Of a DNA stretch of 64,000 nucleotides, positions 1 to 8,168 are shown in pieces. How positions within the stretch are numbered: position 1 is the first letter of the stretch; the number at the start of each line of letters is the position of its first letter. The notes under the pieces are model-generated. The model did no database searches and was not told where the DNA came from. It worked only from the letters and a program-made list of their open reading frames with translations. Source of the stretch: Methanosphaerula subterraneus. Its GTDB lineage: Archaea > Halobacteriota > Methanomicrobia > Methanomicrobiales > Methanospirillaceae. The DNA is taken from contig NZ_CP170508.1 in assembly GCF_052055875.1 (NCBI RefSeq), positions 1,674,001-1,738,000 of the forward strand. Direction: 5' to 3'. A program made the translations under genes and the position numbers.

Positions 1-51
1 ACCAGGAAGACCACCATTGTGGTCAGTTGATGTATATTTATGTCAAAGGCG

Positions 52-570
52 CTATTTAGTCATGCCTGTGTACGGAAACGGGACGTTCAACTGCAGGATG
101 CCGAAGGTCAGGATCGATGCGAAGGTGACCCAGACGAGGTACGGGATCATCAGCAGACCTGCTGCAGGGGAGATCCTGTAGAACTGCCTGGTGGTGACGA
201 CGATCAGCACCCAGAGCAGCAGGATCTCGATGAACCCGCCGAGGATGGATCGGAAGCCGAAGAAGATCACCGACCAGAGGAGGTTGAGAACCAGTTGAAG
301 GCCGTAGACCTTCAGGGCACCGTCGGCACGGGGATCCGTCTCCCGCTTCTGATAGATCAGGAACGAAGCGACCCCCATCAGGATGTACAGCACCGTCCAG
401 GCCGGCCCGAAGAGCCAGTTCGGCGGGGCGAACCAGGGTCTGACGAGCGTGGCATACCAGGTCGGGATCGCTGATGTGGTGAAGATGGCACCGATCCCAC
501 CCGCCAGCAGTGGGAGGAGGATGAACCCTGCCAGGGTCAGCAGGGTCTTCAATCGGGATGAAGCGAACAT
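52..570 (-). CDS. tspO: TspO/MBR family membrane protein
   Basis: Predicted 172-residue TspO/peripheral benzodiazepine receptor family protein of the cytoplasmic membrane. The family has five transmembrane helices and binds tetrapyrroles and related hydrophobic ligands. Seen: five hydrophobic stretches and the aromatic signature WFAPPNWLFGPAWTVLY near residues 45-62, the most conserved part of the family. Length is normal (about 150-180). It lies 37 bp downstream of the TauE/SafE gene on the same strand and may be cotranscribed with it. The physiological role in methanogens is unknown; a link to tetrapyrrole handling would be inference only. Confidence 0.9.
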   Translation of the reverse strand: MFASSRLKTLLTLAGFILLPLLAGGIGAIFTTSAIPTWYATLVRPWFAPPNWLFGPAWTVLYILMGVASFLIYQKRETDPRADGALKVYGLQLVLNLLWSVIFFGFRSILGGFIEILLLWVLIVVTTRQFYRISPAAGLLMIPYLVWVTFASILTFGILQLNVPFPYTGMTK

Positions 571-607
571 AACCTCCCTACCACCTGCTGATACCTAATG
601 ATTCCGA

Positions 608-1435
608 TCAGAGCGGGAGGCCGAGCCAGGAGAAGACGCCGAGCATCTTCAGTCCAAAGAAGCACATCACAAGGACCATCGCGGCCCGGAGCTGGATGCC
701 CGAGATCCTGTGGGCCAGCAGGGCCCCGACCTGGGCCATCGGGATCGTCGCCGCGGCCAGAACCAGGGCGTTGATCAGGTTCACGTACCCGAGCGAGTAC
801 GGGGGGAGGCCGACCACTCCGAGGCCGTTGATGATGTACGAGAGAAGTCCCCCCGCAGAGGTGAAGAGGATGATCGGGGTGGAGGTGCCGACGGCATGAC
901 GGATCGGGAACTTTAAGATCACGACCATCAAGGGGACCATCAGGATCCCGCCCCCGATCCCGAGCAGCCCGGATATGAACCCGACTGGGATTCCCCAGAG
1001 CAGGTAGGTGCGCCGACTGTGGACGATTGTTGCCGTTTCGCAGGAGGGGAGGGCAGAGAAGTACATCCGGACTGCCCCAAGGATCAGCACCACCGCAAAG
1101 ATAACCTCCAGCGGCCGGGCAGGGAGGTGGGTGGCCAGCAGGGCTCCACCGTACGAGACAACGGCGGCCGTGACTCCCATCCAGGCGACGGCGTCCCAGT
1201 GGATGCACTGCCGGCAGTGGTGGGCATAGGTGCCGCTGATGGCAGTCGGAAGGATCACAGCCAGGCTGGTTGCAAACGAGATCCTGATCGCGAGGTCGGC
1301 GGAGAGGCCGCTCGCGGTCAACAGCCAGTACTGGACCGGGACCAGGATGAAACCGCCGCCGACCCCAAAGAGACCGGAGGCTGTCCCGACCAGCAGGCCG
1401 GTCAGCAGCAGGGCGGCGAGAAAGAAGAACGTCAG
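608..1435 (-). CDS. TauE/SafE (TSUP) family permease, start codon unusual
   Basis: Polytopic membrane protein of the TauE/SafE family, which exports sulfite, organosulfonates or related anions. Two homologous halves each carry the family glycine motif: GLFGVGGG in the N-terminal half and GLLGIGGG near the middle. The first ATG/GTG/TTG codon in frame is a TTG at 1321, but that would delete the first helix and the first GLFGVGGG motif. Upstream of it the frame stays open to a TGA near 1487 with no standard start. I propose a CTG at 1435, because a Shine-Dalgarno-like GGTGAT lies about 9 nt before it (1445-1450). This gives about 275 residues, normal for the family. The family call is firm; the start is uncertain. 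Confidence 0.8.
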   Translation of the reverse strand: MTFFFLAALLLTGLLVGTASGLFGVGGGFILVPVQYWLLTASGLSADLAIRISFATSLAVILPTAISGTYAHHCRQCIHWDAVAWMGVTAAVVSYGGALLATHLPARPLEVIFAVVLILGAVRMYFSALPSCETATIVHSRRTYLLWGIPVGFISGLLGIGGGILMVPLMVVILKFPIRHAVGTSTPIILFTSAGGLLSYIINGLGVVGLPPYSLGYVNLINALVLAAATIPMAQVGALLAHRISGIQLRAAMVLVMCFFGLKMLGVFSWLGLPL

Positions 1436-1476
1436 TTCGATGGGATCACCAGAAAAAAGGGGGAGGTGTCCAGGGC

Positions 1477-3909
1477 CTACTGATACTCAGGGGGCTGGAC
1501 TTCCTGCGGGAGGCCACCCTTGAAGAACTGCTGGATCTTCTGGTAGTAGTCCCGGACCCGCTGGTTCATCGTCGCATGCACCTTCGCCGCCGCTGCGGTG
1601 AAGTGGCGGGGAGACAGGACAGAGGCCCCGTCCCGGAGGGCAAACATCCCTGCCTCCCTGCAGAGGGCCTCGAGGTCAGAGCCGACGAACCCCTCGGTCT
1701 GCGCCGAGAGGGTGGCCATCAACTCGTCCCGGGCAGGGTCCTGCAGGACCAGCCGGCGGGAGACCAGATGCTCGACCAGCCGCCGCCGGAGGTCGACCCG
1801 GGAGAGGTTCTCTTTATTGTCCCTCGGGAGGCCGGCGAAGACGGCCTTCGCTTCCTCCAGAGTGAAGGTTTTGTCCCTGCCGAGGCGGTTCACGGCGGCC
1901 TCGATCTCCTGCTCGCCGATCCCCTCGATATCGACCATGAGGTCCTCCATCAGGGATCCTTCGATAGGCATCAGCCGGGTGTGGATCCCGAGGATCATCT
2001 TCCGATCATCCGGACGGGGCTCCCCGATATAAACGAGCCGATCGAACCGGCCGGGCCGGAGGAGGGCCGGGTCGACGATGTCGGGCCGGTTCGTGGCCCC
2101 CATCACAGCCACGTCCTTGAGTTCCTGCAGCCCATCCATCTCGGTCAGGATCTGGTTTAAGACGCTCTCGATCACATGCGAGTCGGATCCGCCTCCCCTC
2201 GTGGGGGCGAGTGCGTCCATCTCGTCGAAGAAGATCAGCGACGGGGCGACCTGCCGGGCCTTCTTAAAGACCTCCCGGACGGCCCGCTCGCTCTCGCCGA
2301 CCCACTTGGAGAGGAGTTGCGGCCCGCGGACCGGGATGAAGTTGGCCCCGCTCTCATGGGCCGCGGCCTTCGCGATCAGCGTCTTGCCGGTGCCGGGCGG
2401 GCCGTACAACAGCACACCCTTCGGCGGCTCGATCCCGAGCATCTCGAACCGGGCACGGTCTGTCAGCGGATACTCGACCGCCTCCCTGACCTCCTGCTTG
2501 GCCGCATCGAGACCACCGACGTCCGCCCAGGTCACGTGCGAGACCTCAAGCATCACCTCCCGCATTGCACTCGGGCCGACATCCCGGTGGGCCGCCCGGA
2601 AGTCCCGGCTCTGGACCTCGAGCCGGTCGAGCACGTCCTCAGGGATCTCGTCGACCTCCAGGTCGATATCAGGCAGGTACCGCCGGAGTGCCCGAATCGC
2701 TGCCTCACGGGCCAGGGCGGCCAGGTCGGCGCCGACGAACCCGAAGGTCTGCTGGGCCAGATCGTCGACGTTCACATCAGGGGCGAGCGGCATCCCCCGG
2801 GTATGGATCTTCATGATTTCGGCCCGATCCGCTTCACCGGGCACCCCGATCTCGATCTCCCGGTCGAACCGGCCAGGACGGCGAAGGGCAGGATCGATCG
2901 CATCGACCCGGTTCGTGGCTCCGATCACCACAACCTCGCCCCGCTCCTCGAGCCCGTCCATCATCGTCAGCAGCTGGGCCACGACCCGCCGTTCCACCTC
3001 GCCGGTCACATCCTCACGCCTGGGTGCGATCGAGTCGAGCTCGTCGATGAAGATGATCGCCGGGGCGTTCTCGCGGGCCTCCTCAAAGACCTCGCGGAGC
3101 CGCTGCTCGCTCTCACCGTAGTACTTGGAGATCACCTCAGGCCCGGCGATCGCGATGAAGTGGGCACCGCTCTCGCTGGCCACCGCCTTGGCTATCAGTG
3201 TCTTGCCGGTGCCGGGCGGGCCGTACAGCAGCACACCCTTCGGCGGCTCGATCCCGAGCTTTCGGAAGAGTTCCGGGTGGCGCATCGGCAGCTCGATCGT
3301 CTCGCGGACCCGCTGCAGTTCATAACTGAGCCCGCCGATGTCCTCGTACGAGATCCGTTTCAACCCTTCAAACCCGGCGGCCGGCTTCTCGGAGAACTCG
3401 ATCTCGGTGTTCCGGGTGATGATCACCGCCTCCTCCGGCTCGACGACGACCGCCTTGAAGGCGATGATCTGCGGCTGCATGAACGGGAACCCCTGCCTGA
3501 TCGGAACCGAGTCGTTCTGCATCATCGGAAAGTCGATCAGCCCGTTGATCGCATGATCATAGTTGATCGGAATATTGTGCGGAAGATCCTCAGGTGGGGC
3601 CAGTACGACCCTTTTCGCCTCGATCTCCTCGGTGATGGAGGTAATCCTGACCCGGTCCCCGATGCTCACACCGGCATTGGCACGGGTCAGGTTGTCGATC
3701 CTGACCTTTCCCTGGTTCCAGTCGGTGACGAGAGCACGCCAGACCTTGGCGACGGTCTTACGCCTCCCCTCGATCATCACGATGTCCCCTGGCGAGACAC
3801 GGAGCTGGAGCATCGTCTCCGGGTCCAGACGTGCCTTTCCGCCTCCCTGGTCCTCGGGATAGGCACTGTCCACCTTCAGATATATTTCCGGCATCACCTT
3901 AACCATCAT
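1477..3909 (-). CDS. CDC48/VAT-type AAA ATPase
   Basis: Archaeal CDC48 (VAT, p97-like) unfoldase, a hexameric ATP-driven segregase that extracts and unfolds proteins, often feeding the proteasome. 810 residues: N-terminal double-psi barrel substrate domain (about 1-180), D1 AAA module with GPPGTGKT and the Walker B stretch IIFIDELDSIAP, and D2 module with a second GPPGTGKT and LIFFDEMDALAP. Arginine-finger segments (PGRFDR) occur in both. D2 carries an insertion of roughly 60-70 residues (about 650-720) before the EGFVGSDLEALCREAG helix that the short D1 linker does not have. The frame opens with several methionines (MMVKVMPEIYL); MPEIYL at 3894 is an alternative start because a TATA-like TTTATAA lies only about 11 nt upstream of the first ATG. 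Confidence 0.95.
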   Translation of the reverse strand: MMVKVMPEIYLKVDSAYPEDQGGGKARLDPETMLQLRVSPGDIVMIEGRRKTVAKVWRALVTDWNQGKVRIDNLTRANAGVSIGDRVRITSITEEIEAKRVVLAPPEDLPHNIPINYDHAINGLIDFPMMQNDSVPIRQGFPFMQPQIIAFKAVVVEPEEAVIITRNTEIEFSEKPAAGFEGLKRISYEDIGGLSYELQRVRETIELPMRHPELFRKLGIEPPKGVLLYGPPGTGKTLIAKAVASESGAHFIAIAGPEVISKYYGESEQRLREVFEEARENAPAIIFIDELDSIAPRREDVTGEVERRVVAQLLTMMDGLEERGEVVVIGATNRVDAIDPALRRPGRFDREIEIGVPGEADRAEIMKIHTRGMPLAPDVNVDDLAQQTFGFVGADLAALAREAAIRALRRYLPDIDLEVDEIPEDVLDRLEVQSRDFRAAHRDVGPSAMREVMLEVSHVTWADVGGLDAAKQEVREAVEYPLTDRARFEMLGIEPPKGVLLYGPPGTGKTLIAKAAAHESGANFIPVRGPQLLSKWVGESERAVREVFKKARQVAPSLIFFDEMDALAPTRGGGSDSHVIESVLNQILTEMDGLQELKDVAVMGATNRPDIVDPALLRPGRFDRLVYIGEPRPDDRKMILGIHTRLMPIEGSLMEDLMVDIEGIGEQEIEAAVNRLGRDKTFTLEEAKAVFAGLPRDNKENLSRVDLRRRLVEHLVSRRLVLQDPARDELMATLSAQTEGFVGSDLEALCREAGMFALRDGASVLSPRHFTAAAAKVHATMNQRVRDYYQKIQQFFKGGLPQEVQPPEYQ

Positions 3910-3940
3910 ATATTGTTGGATTTATAAGTACTGTTCAGAT
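3910..3940. promoter_or_regulatory. Compact divergent promoter between cdc48 and larC
   Basis: Only 31 bp separate the first ATG of the AAA ATPase (minus) from the ATG of larC (plus). The gap holds ATTTATAAGT and, overlapping the edge, ATATATTG, both TATA-like. No Shine-Dalgarno sequence is visible before either first ATG, so both genes may be leaderless. Which box serves which gene cannot be told by eye. Confidence 0.45.
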
Positions 3941-5131
3941 ATGCGGGTACTCTTCTTTGACCCTCTGCACGGCGCAGCAGGGGATATGGTGACCGGGGCG
4001 CTGCTGGACTGTGGGGCAGACCAGGCCCTGGTCATGCAGGCGATGCGGTCGGTAGTCGGGGAACCGACCATCTCGATCGTGGACCGGGCCGGGATCAGGG
4101 CCGTCCACGTGGTCACCCATGCCGGCCCGGCTCCGCGGACGCTTGGGGAGGTGCTTGCAATCGTCAGAACAGCCGACGCACCGGATGAGGCGATCCGGAT
4201 GGCCGAAGGGGTGTACCACCGGATCCATGCCGCCGAGTCGGAGATCCACGGGGACCATGCCCACTTCCACGAGGTCGGGGCCGACGATGCGATCGCTGAT
4301 GTGATCGGTGCCTGCACAGCCCTGCACTCCCTCAACCCCGACGGTGTTGTGGTTCTCCCGGTGCTGCTCGGAACCGGCACGGTCGAAGGGGCACATGGGA
4401 GGTATCCCCTGCCGGCCCCGGCGACCCTGGCCCTGATCAGGGAGGGCGGACTCCTGGCCAGGTTCAGCGGCGAGGAGGGGGAGACCTGCACCCCGACCGG
4501 AGCCGCCCTGCTCGCAGCGTTCCAGACCATCTCCCGGCAGCAGGTGCCGTCGTTCCGGGTCGAACGGATCGGCTACGGGGCAGGGACCCGGAACCCGAAG
4601 GAGACCCCGAACGTGCTCAGGGCGATGCTCGTCGAGACCGAGGAGGCCGCCCCGGGGGACACGGTCGACCTGCTCGAGACGAATGTCGACGATGTGACCG
4701 GGGAGGTGCTGGCCCAGACCCTTCAGAACCTGATCGGTGCCGGTGCACGCGACGCCTCAGCCGCCCCGCTGCTGATGAAGAAGGGGCGGGCCGGGTACCT
4801 GGTCAGGGTGGTCTGCAGTCCGGATAAGAGCAGTGCCTTAGCCCGCCTGCTCGCCGAGGAACTCGGAACGCTCGGGGTCCGGTGCTCGCCGCTGGTCCAC
4901 CGGTTCGTTGCAGAGCGGACGATCGAACCGATCAGCACCTGGATCCACGGGGAAGAGCGGGCGATCGATGTGAAGGTCGGCAGGATTGCGGGGAAGGTAT
5001 ATAGTGTGAAGGCAGAGTTTGATCAGGTGGCAGCCTGGGCGGACCACCTCGGAGTGCCGGTGCGGATCGTCGCCAGGCAGGTCGAGGAGGAGGCCTGGCG
5101 AGCGGTCAGGCGGAGCGACGATGGAGTATAA
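3941..5131 (+). CDS. larC: LarC-type nickel insertion protein (DUF111)
   Basis: 396-residue member of the LarC family (formerly UPF0272/DUF111). In lactobacilli LarC is the CTP-dependent cyclometallase that inserts nickel into the pincer cofactor of lactate racemase. Seen: start MRVLFFDPLHGAAGDM, and the His/Asp-rich motif HGDHAHFHEVGADDAIADV near residue 105, matching the family's HFHEVG signature. LarC1 and LarC2 parts are in one uninterrupted frame, unlike the frameshift-fused gene of Lactobacillus. No larB or larE lies nearby, so the nickel substrate here is unproven. Its end overlaps the radB start by 11 nt, implying cotranscription. Confidence 0.88.
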   Translation: MRVLFFDPLHGAAGDMVTGALLDCGADQALVMQAMRSVVGEPTISIVDRAGIRAVHVVTHAGPAPRTLGEVLAIVRTADAPDEAIRMAEGVYHRIHAAESEIHGDHAHFHEVGADDAIADVIGACTALHSLNPDGVVVLPVLLGTGTVEGAHGRYPLPAPATLALIREGGLLARFSGEEGETCTPTGAALLAAFQTISRQQVPSFRVERIGYGAGTRNPKETPNVLRAMLVETEEAAPGDTVDLLETNVDDVTGEVLAQTLQNLIGAGARDASAAPLLMKKGRAGYLVRVVCSPDKSSALARLLAEELGTLGVRCSPLVHRFVAERTIEPISTWIHGEERAIDVKVGRIAGKVYSVKAEFDQVAAWADHLGVPVRIVARQVEEEAWRAVRRSDDGV

Positions 5132-5795
5132 ACTGAACAGTGGAAACAGCGACCTCGACCGGTTACTCGGCGGGGGGTACGAGCCGCGGATCATCACCCA
5201 GTTCTTTGGGGAGCCCGCCGGCGGAAAGAGCACGCTCTGCCAGATGGCCGCAGTATCATGCCTCAGATCAGGAAAAAAGGTCGTATACATCGATACCGAG
5301 GGATTCTCGACCGAGCGGTTCCGTCAGATCGCCGGGGATGAGACCGATGCCCTCGTCGAGAACCTCTTCCTCTTCGAACCCCTCGACTTCGAGGAGCAGG
5401 GGCTGATGATCGGGAACGCCGAGCAGGTGCTCACGTCTCAGGAAGGCGGCCTGATCGTGATGGACTCGGCGACAGCCCTGTACAGGACCGACCTGGAACG
5501 GGGGCAGGAAGCCCTGCGGGCGCTGACCCGGCAGATGGTCTGTCTGCTCGGCCTCTCCCGCAAGTACGACCTCCCGGTGATCATCACCAATCAGATCTAT
5601 ACAGACCCGGGAACGAACCGGGTCAGCGGCCTCGGTGGCAACGCCCTCGAACATATCTCCAAGGTGATCGTGCAGGTCGAGAAGACCGACAGACGCCGGC
5701 GGGCACGGCTGATCAAGCACCGTTCCAGGGAGGAGGGGGCGGTCCTCGACTTCATCATCACCCAGGACGGGATCAGCACCGTCGACCTCCCCTGA
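5121..5795 (+). CDS. radB: DNA repair and recombination protein RadB
   Basis: 224-residue RadB, the short RadA/Rad51 paralogue of euryarchaea that modulates homologous recombination and lacks the N-terminal DNA-binding domain. Seen: Walker A GEPAGGKS near residues 30-37, YIDTEGFS, and a Walker B-like GGLIVMDSATALYR. The start is the ATG at 5121 (MEYKLNSGNSDLDRLLGGG), overlapping the larC stop by 11 nt; the frame is open further upstream but that part lies inside larC and lacks family similarity. A run of eight T follows the stop (5799-5806). Confidence 0.93.
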   Translation: MEYKLNSGNSDLDRLLGGGYEPRIITQFFGEPAGGKSTLCQMAAVSCLRSGKKVVYIDTEGFSTERFRQIAGDETDALVENLFLFEPLDFEEQGLMIGNAEQVLTSQEGGLIVMDSATALYRTDLERGQEALRALTRQMVCLLGLSRKYDLPVIITNQIYTDPGTNRVSGLGGNALEHISKVIVQVEKTDRRRRARLIKHRSREEGAVLDFIITQDGISTVDLP

Positions 5796-5798
5796 TCG

Positions 5799-5806
5799 TT
5801 TTTTTT
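5799..5806 (+). terminator. Oligo-T terminator after radB
   Basis: Eight consecutive T residues begin 3 nt after the radB stop. Oligo-T tracts on the coding strand are the usual intrinsic terminator in euryarchaea. Confidence 0.5.
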
Positions 5807-5872
5807 ATAAAAGAATACCAGAAAATAGATTCGAAAACCTGACTGTTGATACATGCCAGGTCTTCTCAAATT

Positions 5873-5988
5873 CTGGTTCACCGGTAAGGGGAACCGGAAG
5901 TGAGAAGAGTCCGGAGGACTCTGCGAATATCCGGTTCACCCGTCAGGGGGAAGCGGATACGAGAAGAATCTGAAAGATTCTTCGAGGG
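5873..5988. repeat. Tandem 58-bp imperfect repeat with covarying hairpins
   Basis: Two tandem copies with a 58-bp period start at 5873 and 5931. Both open with GGTTCACC, share GAGAAGA, and differ elsewhere. Each ends in a hairpin: AGAGTCC-gga-GGACTCT at 5906-5922 in copy 1, and GAAGAATCT-gaa-AGATTCTTC at 5963-5983 in copy 2. The stem bases differ between copies, yet pairing is kept (G-C replaced by A-T at two positions). Copy 1 has a further GGTTC/GAACC stem near its start. The block lies between the convergent 3' ends of radB and dapF. Function unknown; preserved pairing suggests it acts as RNA or as a paired DNA structure. Confidence 0.7.
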
Positions 5989-6014
5989 TTTTTAAACGCA
6001 CATAATCCAAGATA

Positions 6015-6050
6015 GACCAATCTCCGACTCTTTTGAGTCTACGATTGGTC
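6015..6050 (+). ncRNA. Possible small structured RNA (long hairpin)
   Basis: A 36-nt hairpin: GACCAATC (6015-6022) pairs with GATTGGTC (6043-6050), then a 3x3 internal loop, then GACTC/GAGTC closed by a TTTT loop. A TATA-like TTTTTAAAC at 5989-5997 lies about 25 nt before its first base, the archaeal spacing for a transcription start. A short RNA beginning at about 6015 is therefore possible. It could instead be a terminator structure shared by the convergent radB and dapF. Strand and function are inferred. Confidence 0.3.
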
Positions 6051-6076
6051 ACGGATGTTGCGTTCAACACTATAGT

Positions 6077-6913
6077 TCAGAAGGGGATCTCCCCGACAAA
6101 GACTGTCACCGCAGGTCCTTCCATCAGGGTCTCTTTGCCGAGCGTGATCCGGAGCGGCCCGCCGGCGGTCTCGACCGCGACATGGTCCCCGACGAGGCCG
6201 AGGTGGTGGGCGACGGCGGCCGAGGCGGTGGCACCGGTCCCGCAGCAGAGGGTCTCGTCCTCGACACCGCGTTCAAAGGTCCGGACACTGATCGCGTCCT
6301 TACCCGTCACCTGGACAAAGTTCACATTCGCCCCCTTCAAGAAGGAGGGGTGGTGCCGGATCTGGGGGGCGACCCCCCGGATATCCACCGCTGCGAGATC
6401 GTCGACGATCACAACGGCATGCGGGACACCGGTGTTGACTGCATGGACGGTCAGCCCTGCGATCGTCTGCTGGTAGACGCCTTCACCGGTGGCCGGGATC
6501 CCAGGACAGTCGAAGGCCGGGTCGGGCATCTGGATCTGCGCCATGAACGTGCCGTCATTATCGGTGGCGACGTGGACCGGGAGCAAACCGGCAAGGGTCT
6601 CAATGCTGCAGGTCTCTGTGAAGTAGCCCTGGTCGAACGCATACCGGGCAAAGCACCGGATCCCATTGCCGCACATCTCGGCTTCGCTCCGGTCCGGCTG
6701 GAAGATGCGCATCCGCAGATCGCCCTCTGTGCCCGTAGAGAGGAAGAGGACTCCATCAGCACCGACTCCGAACCGGCGGTCGCAGTACAGCTCCGCAAAC
6801 TCGCCCTTCATCTCGTCGGGGATCAGGGTGCCCTTCATCTCGTCGATCAGCAGGAAGTCGTTGCCGTTGCCTTGCAGTTTACAAAAAGGGATTGAGATCG
6901 CTGTGTGTACCAT
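6077..6913 (-). CDS. dapF: Diaminopimelate epimerase
   Basis: Converts LL- to meso-diaminopimelate, the penultimate step of lysine synthesis by the DAP routes. 278 residues, normal length. Seen: KLQGNGNDF near the start, the first catalytic cysteine in MCGNGIRCFAR, and the second in ETLCCGTGATASA, the two-base cofactor-independent racemase pair. The protein starts at ATG 6913 (MVHTAISIPFCKLQGNGNDF). It lies 12 bp downstream of the RuBisCO gene on the same strand, so it is probably the last gene of that operon, an association with no obvious metabolic logic. Confidence 0.95.
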   Translation of the reverse strand: MVHTAISIPFCKLQGNGNDFLLIDEMKGTLIPDEMKGEFAELYCDRRFGVGADGVLFLSTGTEGDLRMRIFQPDRSEAEMCGNGIRCFARYAFDQGYFTETCSIETLAGLLPVHVATDNDGTFMAQIQMPDPAFDCPGIPATGEGVYQQTIAGLTVHAVNTGVPHAVVIVDDLAAVDIRGVAPQIRHHPSFLKGANVNFVQVTGKDAISVRTFERGVEDETLCCGTGATASAAVAHHLGLVGDHVAVETAGGPLRITLGKETLMEGPAVTVFVGEIPF

Positions 6914-6925
6914 ACTGGTGTACTA

Positions 6926-8125
6926 TTACGAGGTTCCCCACTTTTTAAGAGCCCGATCCAGTTCGTAATGATCCTTCGCATACTCAACCGTTGGGATCCC
7001 CTCCATGAACGCATCGACGGCCTGGCGCATTGCCCGTGCCCCGGCCGCGGTCCCGTCTGGATGGCCGTGGATCCCGCCGCCGGCCTGCAGGATCAGGTCG
7101 GTGCCGAGAACCCGGAGTTCGGTCTCGACCTTACCAGGGTGGAGGCCGCCGCTCGAGACCGGGAACATGGACTTCAGCCCGTAGCACCGGTCGGTGAGGG
7201 CCCGGTTGTCCCCGAGCAGTTCCTCTGCGTCGTGGCTCATCTTCCCGGAGACCGACCCGGTGTGGAGCTGGTCCCCGCCGAGCATCCGGACCAGTTTCGC
7301 AAAGGTCCGCATCGCGATCCCGTGCTCGGGGTTTCGGGTCATCGCGGCGTGCATGGTCCGGTGGACATGGATCGGGACATTGATCGATGGATCCTCGGCG
7401 AGGGCCTGTACTGCACTGAACCCGGCACTGATCACATCGACCATCAGCATATTGGCACCGAGCTCGACCGCCTCTTCGGCCCGTTCCAGGATCTTATCGG
7501 CCCTGGTGGTGACGTTCACCGCATAGAGCACATTCCGGCCGGTCTCAACCTTCGCCTCATCGAGCCTGGCCATCACTGCAGGGAGCCGCTCGAAGAGCGG
7601 GCAAAACCGCTGGTCGGTCAGGGTCTCGTCGTCCTTGATCAGGTCCACGCCCCCGATGGCGGCCTGGTAGGCCACCTCGGCCGTATCGGTCGGGTTCAGC
7701 CCCACCTTGGGCTTGATGATCGTGCCGACATGCGGCCGGCCCTGTGAACCAACCAGCCGGCGCACCCCCTCGATCCCGAACTTCGGCCCTGAGAAGACGA
7801 CCAGCTCCTCCGGGAATTCAACGTCGAGCAGCCTGACCGCCTCGAGCCGGCCGAGGCCGAAGAGGTTCCCCGCCACCACGGAGAGGTACTGCGGGACATT
7901 CCCCGGCTCGAATATCTCAGTCGGATAGGTGATCCGGGTCAGGTACCCGGCACCTCGGGGCTCCACGCTCTCGACCGTCCCGTCCAGTTTACGGACGTAC
8001 TCGGTGGTGGTCGATATATCGGTCCAGGTTCCGGTCGTCTCCTCCTCGCAGATCGCCTGGGCGGCCTGCTCTGGCGAGGTATCGGCACGGGGGCGGAAGT
8101 AGTAGATTGCAGTAACGTCAGACAT
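6926..8125 (-). CDS. rbcL: Form III ribulose-1,5-bisphosphate carboxylase large subunit
   Basis: Archaeal form III RuBisCO, 399 residues, which carboxylates ribulose-1,5-bisphosphate made from nucleoside phosphates into two 3-phosphoglycerate. Catalytic residues by motif: TGTWT (31-35), Asn87 in AGNLFG, Lys138 in GTIIKPKVG, the carbamylated Lys164 with Asp166/Glu167 in DLIKDDE, His255-Arg256, His288, loop-6 Lys295 in SVSGKM, and later SSGGLHPGK and QAGGGIHGHP. The full active-site set argues against a form IV RuBisCO-like protein. It is slightly shorter than many family members. It follows ribose-1,5-bisphosphate isomerase by 43 bp, which supplies its substrate. Confidence 0.95.
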   Translation of the reverse strand: MSDVTAIYYFRPRADTSPEQAAQAICEEETTGTWTDISTTTEYVRKLDGTVESVEPRGAGYLTRITYPTEIFEPGNVPQYLSVVAGNLFGLGRLEAVRLLDVEFPEELVVFSGPKFGIEGVRRLVGSQGRPHVGTIIKPKVGLNPTDTAEVAYQAAIGGVDLIKDDETLTDQRFCPLFERLPAVMARLDEAKVETGRNVLYAVNVTTRADKILERAEEAVELGANMLMVDVISAGFSAVQALAEDPSINVPIHVHRTMHAAMTRNPEHGIAMRTFAKLVRMLGGDQLHTGSVSGKMSHDAEELLGDNRALTDRCYGLKSMFPVSSGGLHPGKVETELRVLGTDLILQAGGGIHGHPDGTAAGARAMRQAVDAFMEGIPTVEYAKDHYELDRALKKWGTS

Positions 8126-8168
8126 ACCCTCAGATCTCCTGTTGCGGCTTCTTTATCGGGAACGGGTA

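Noticed and set aside
2176..3927. Long open frame antisense to the CDC48 gene
   Set aside because: Composition is Arg/Asp/Pro/Gly-rich with no family resemblance; it mirrors codon bias of the real gene on the other strand.
3941..5131. LarC1/LarC2 programmed frameshift
   Set aside because: The gene is one uninterrupted frame of normal length.
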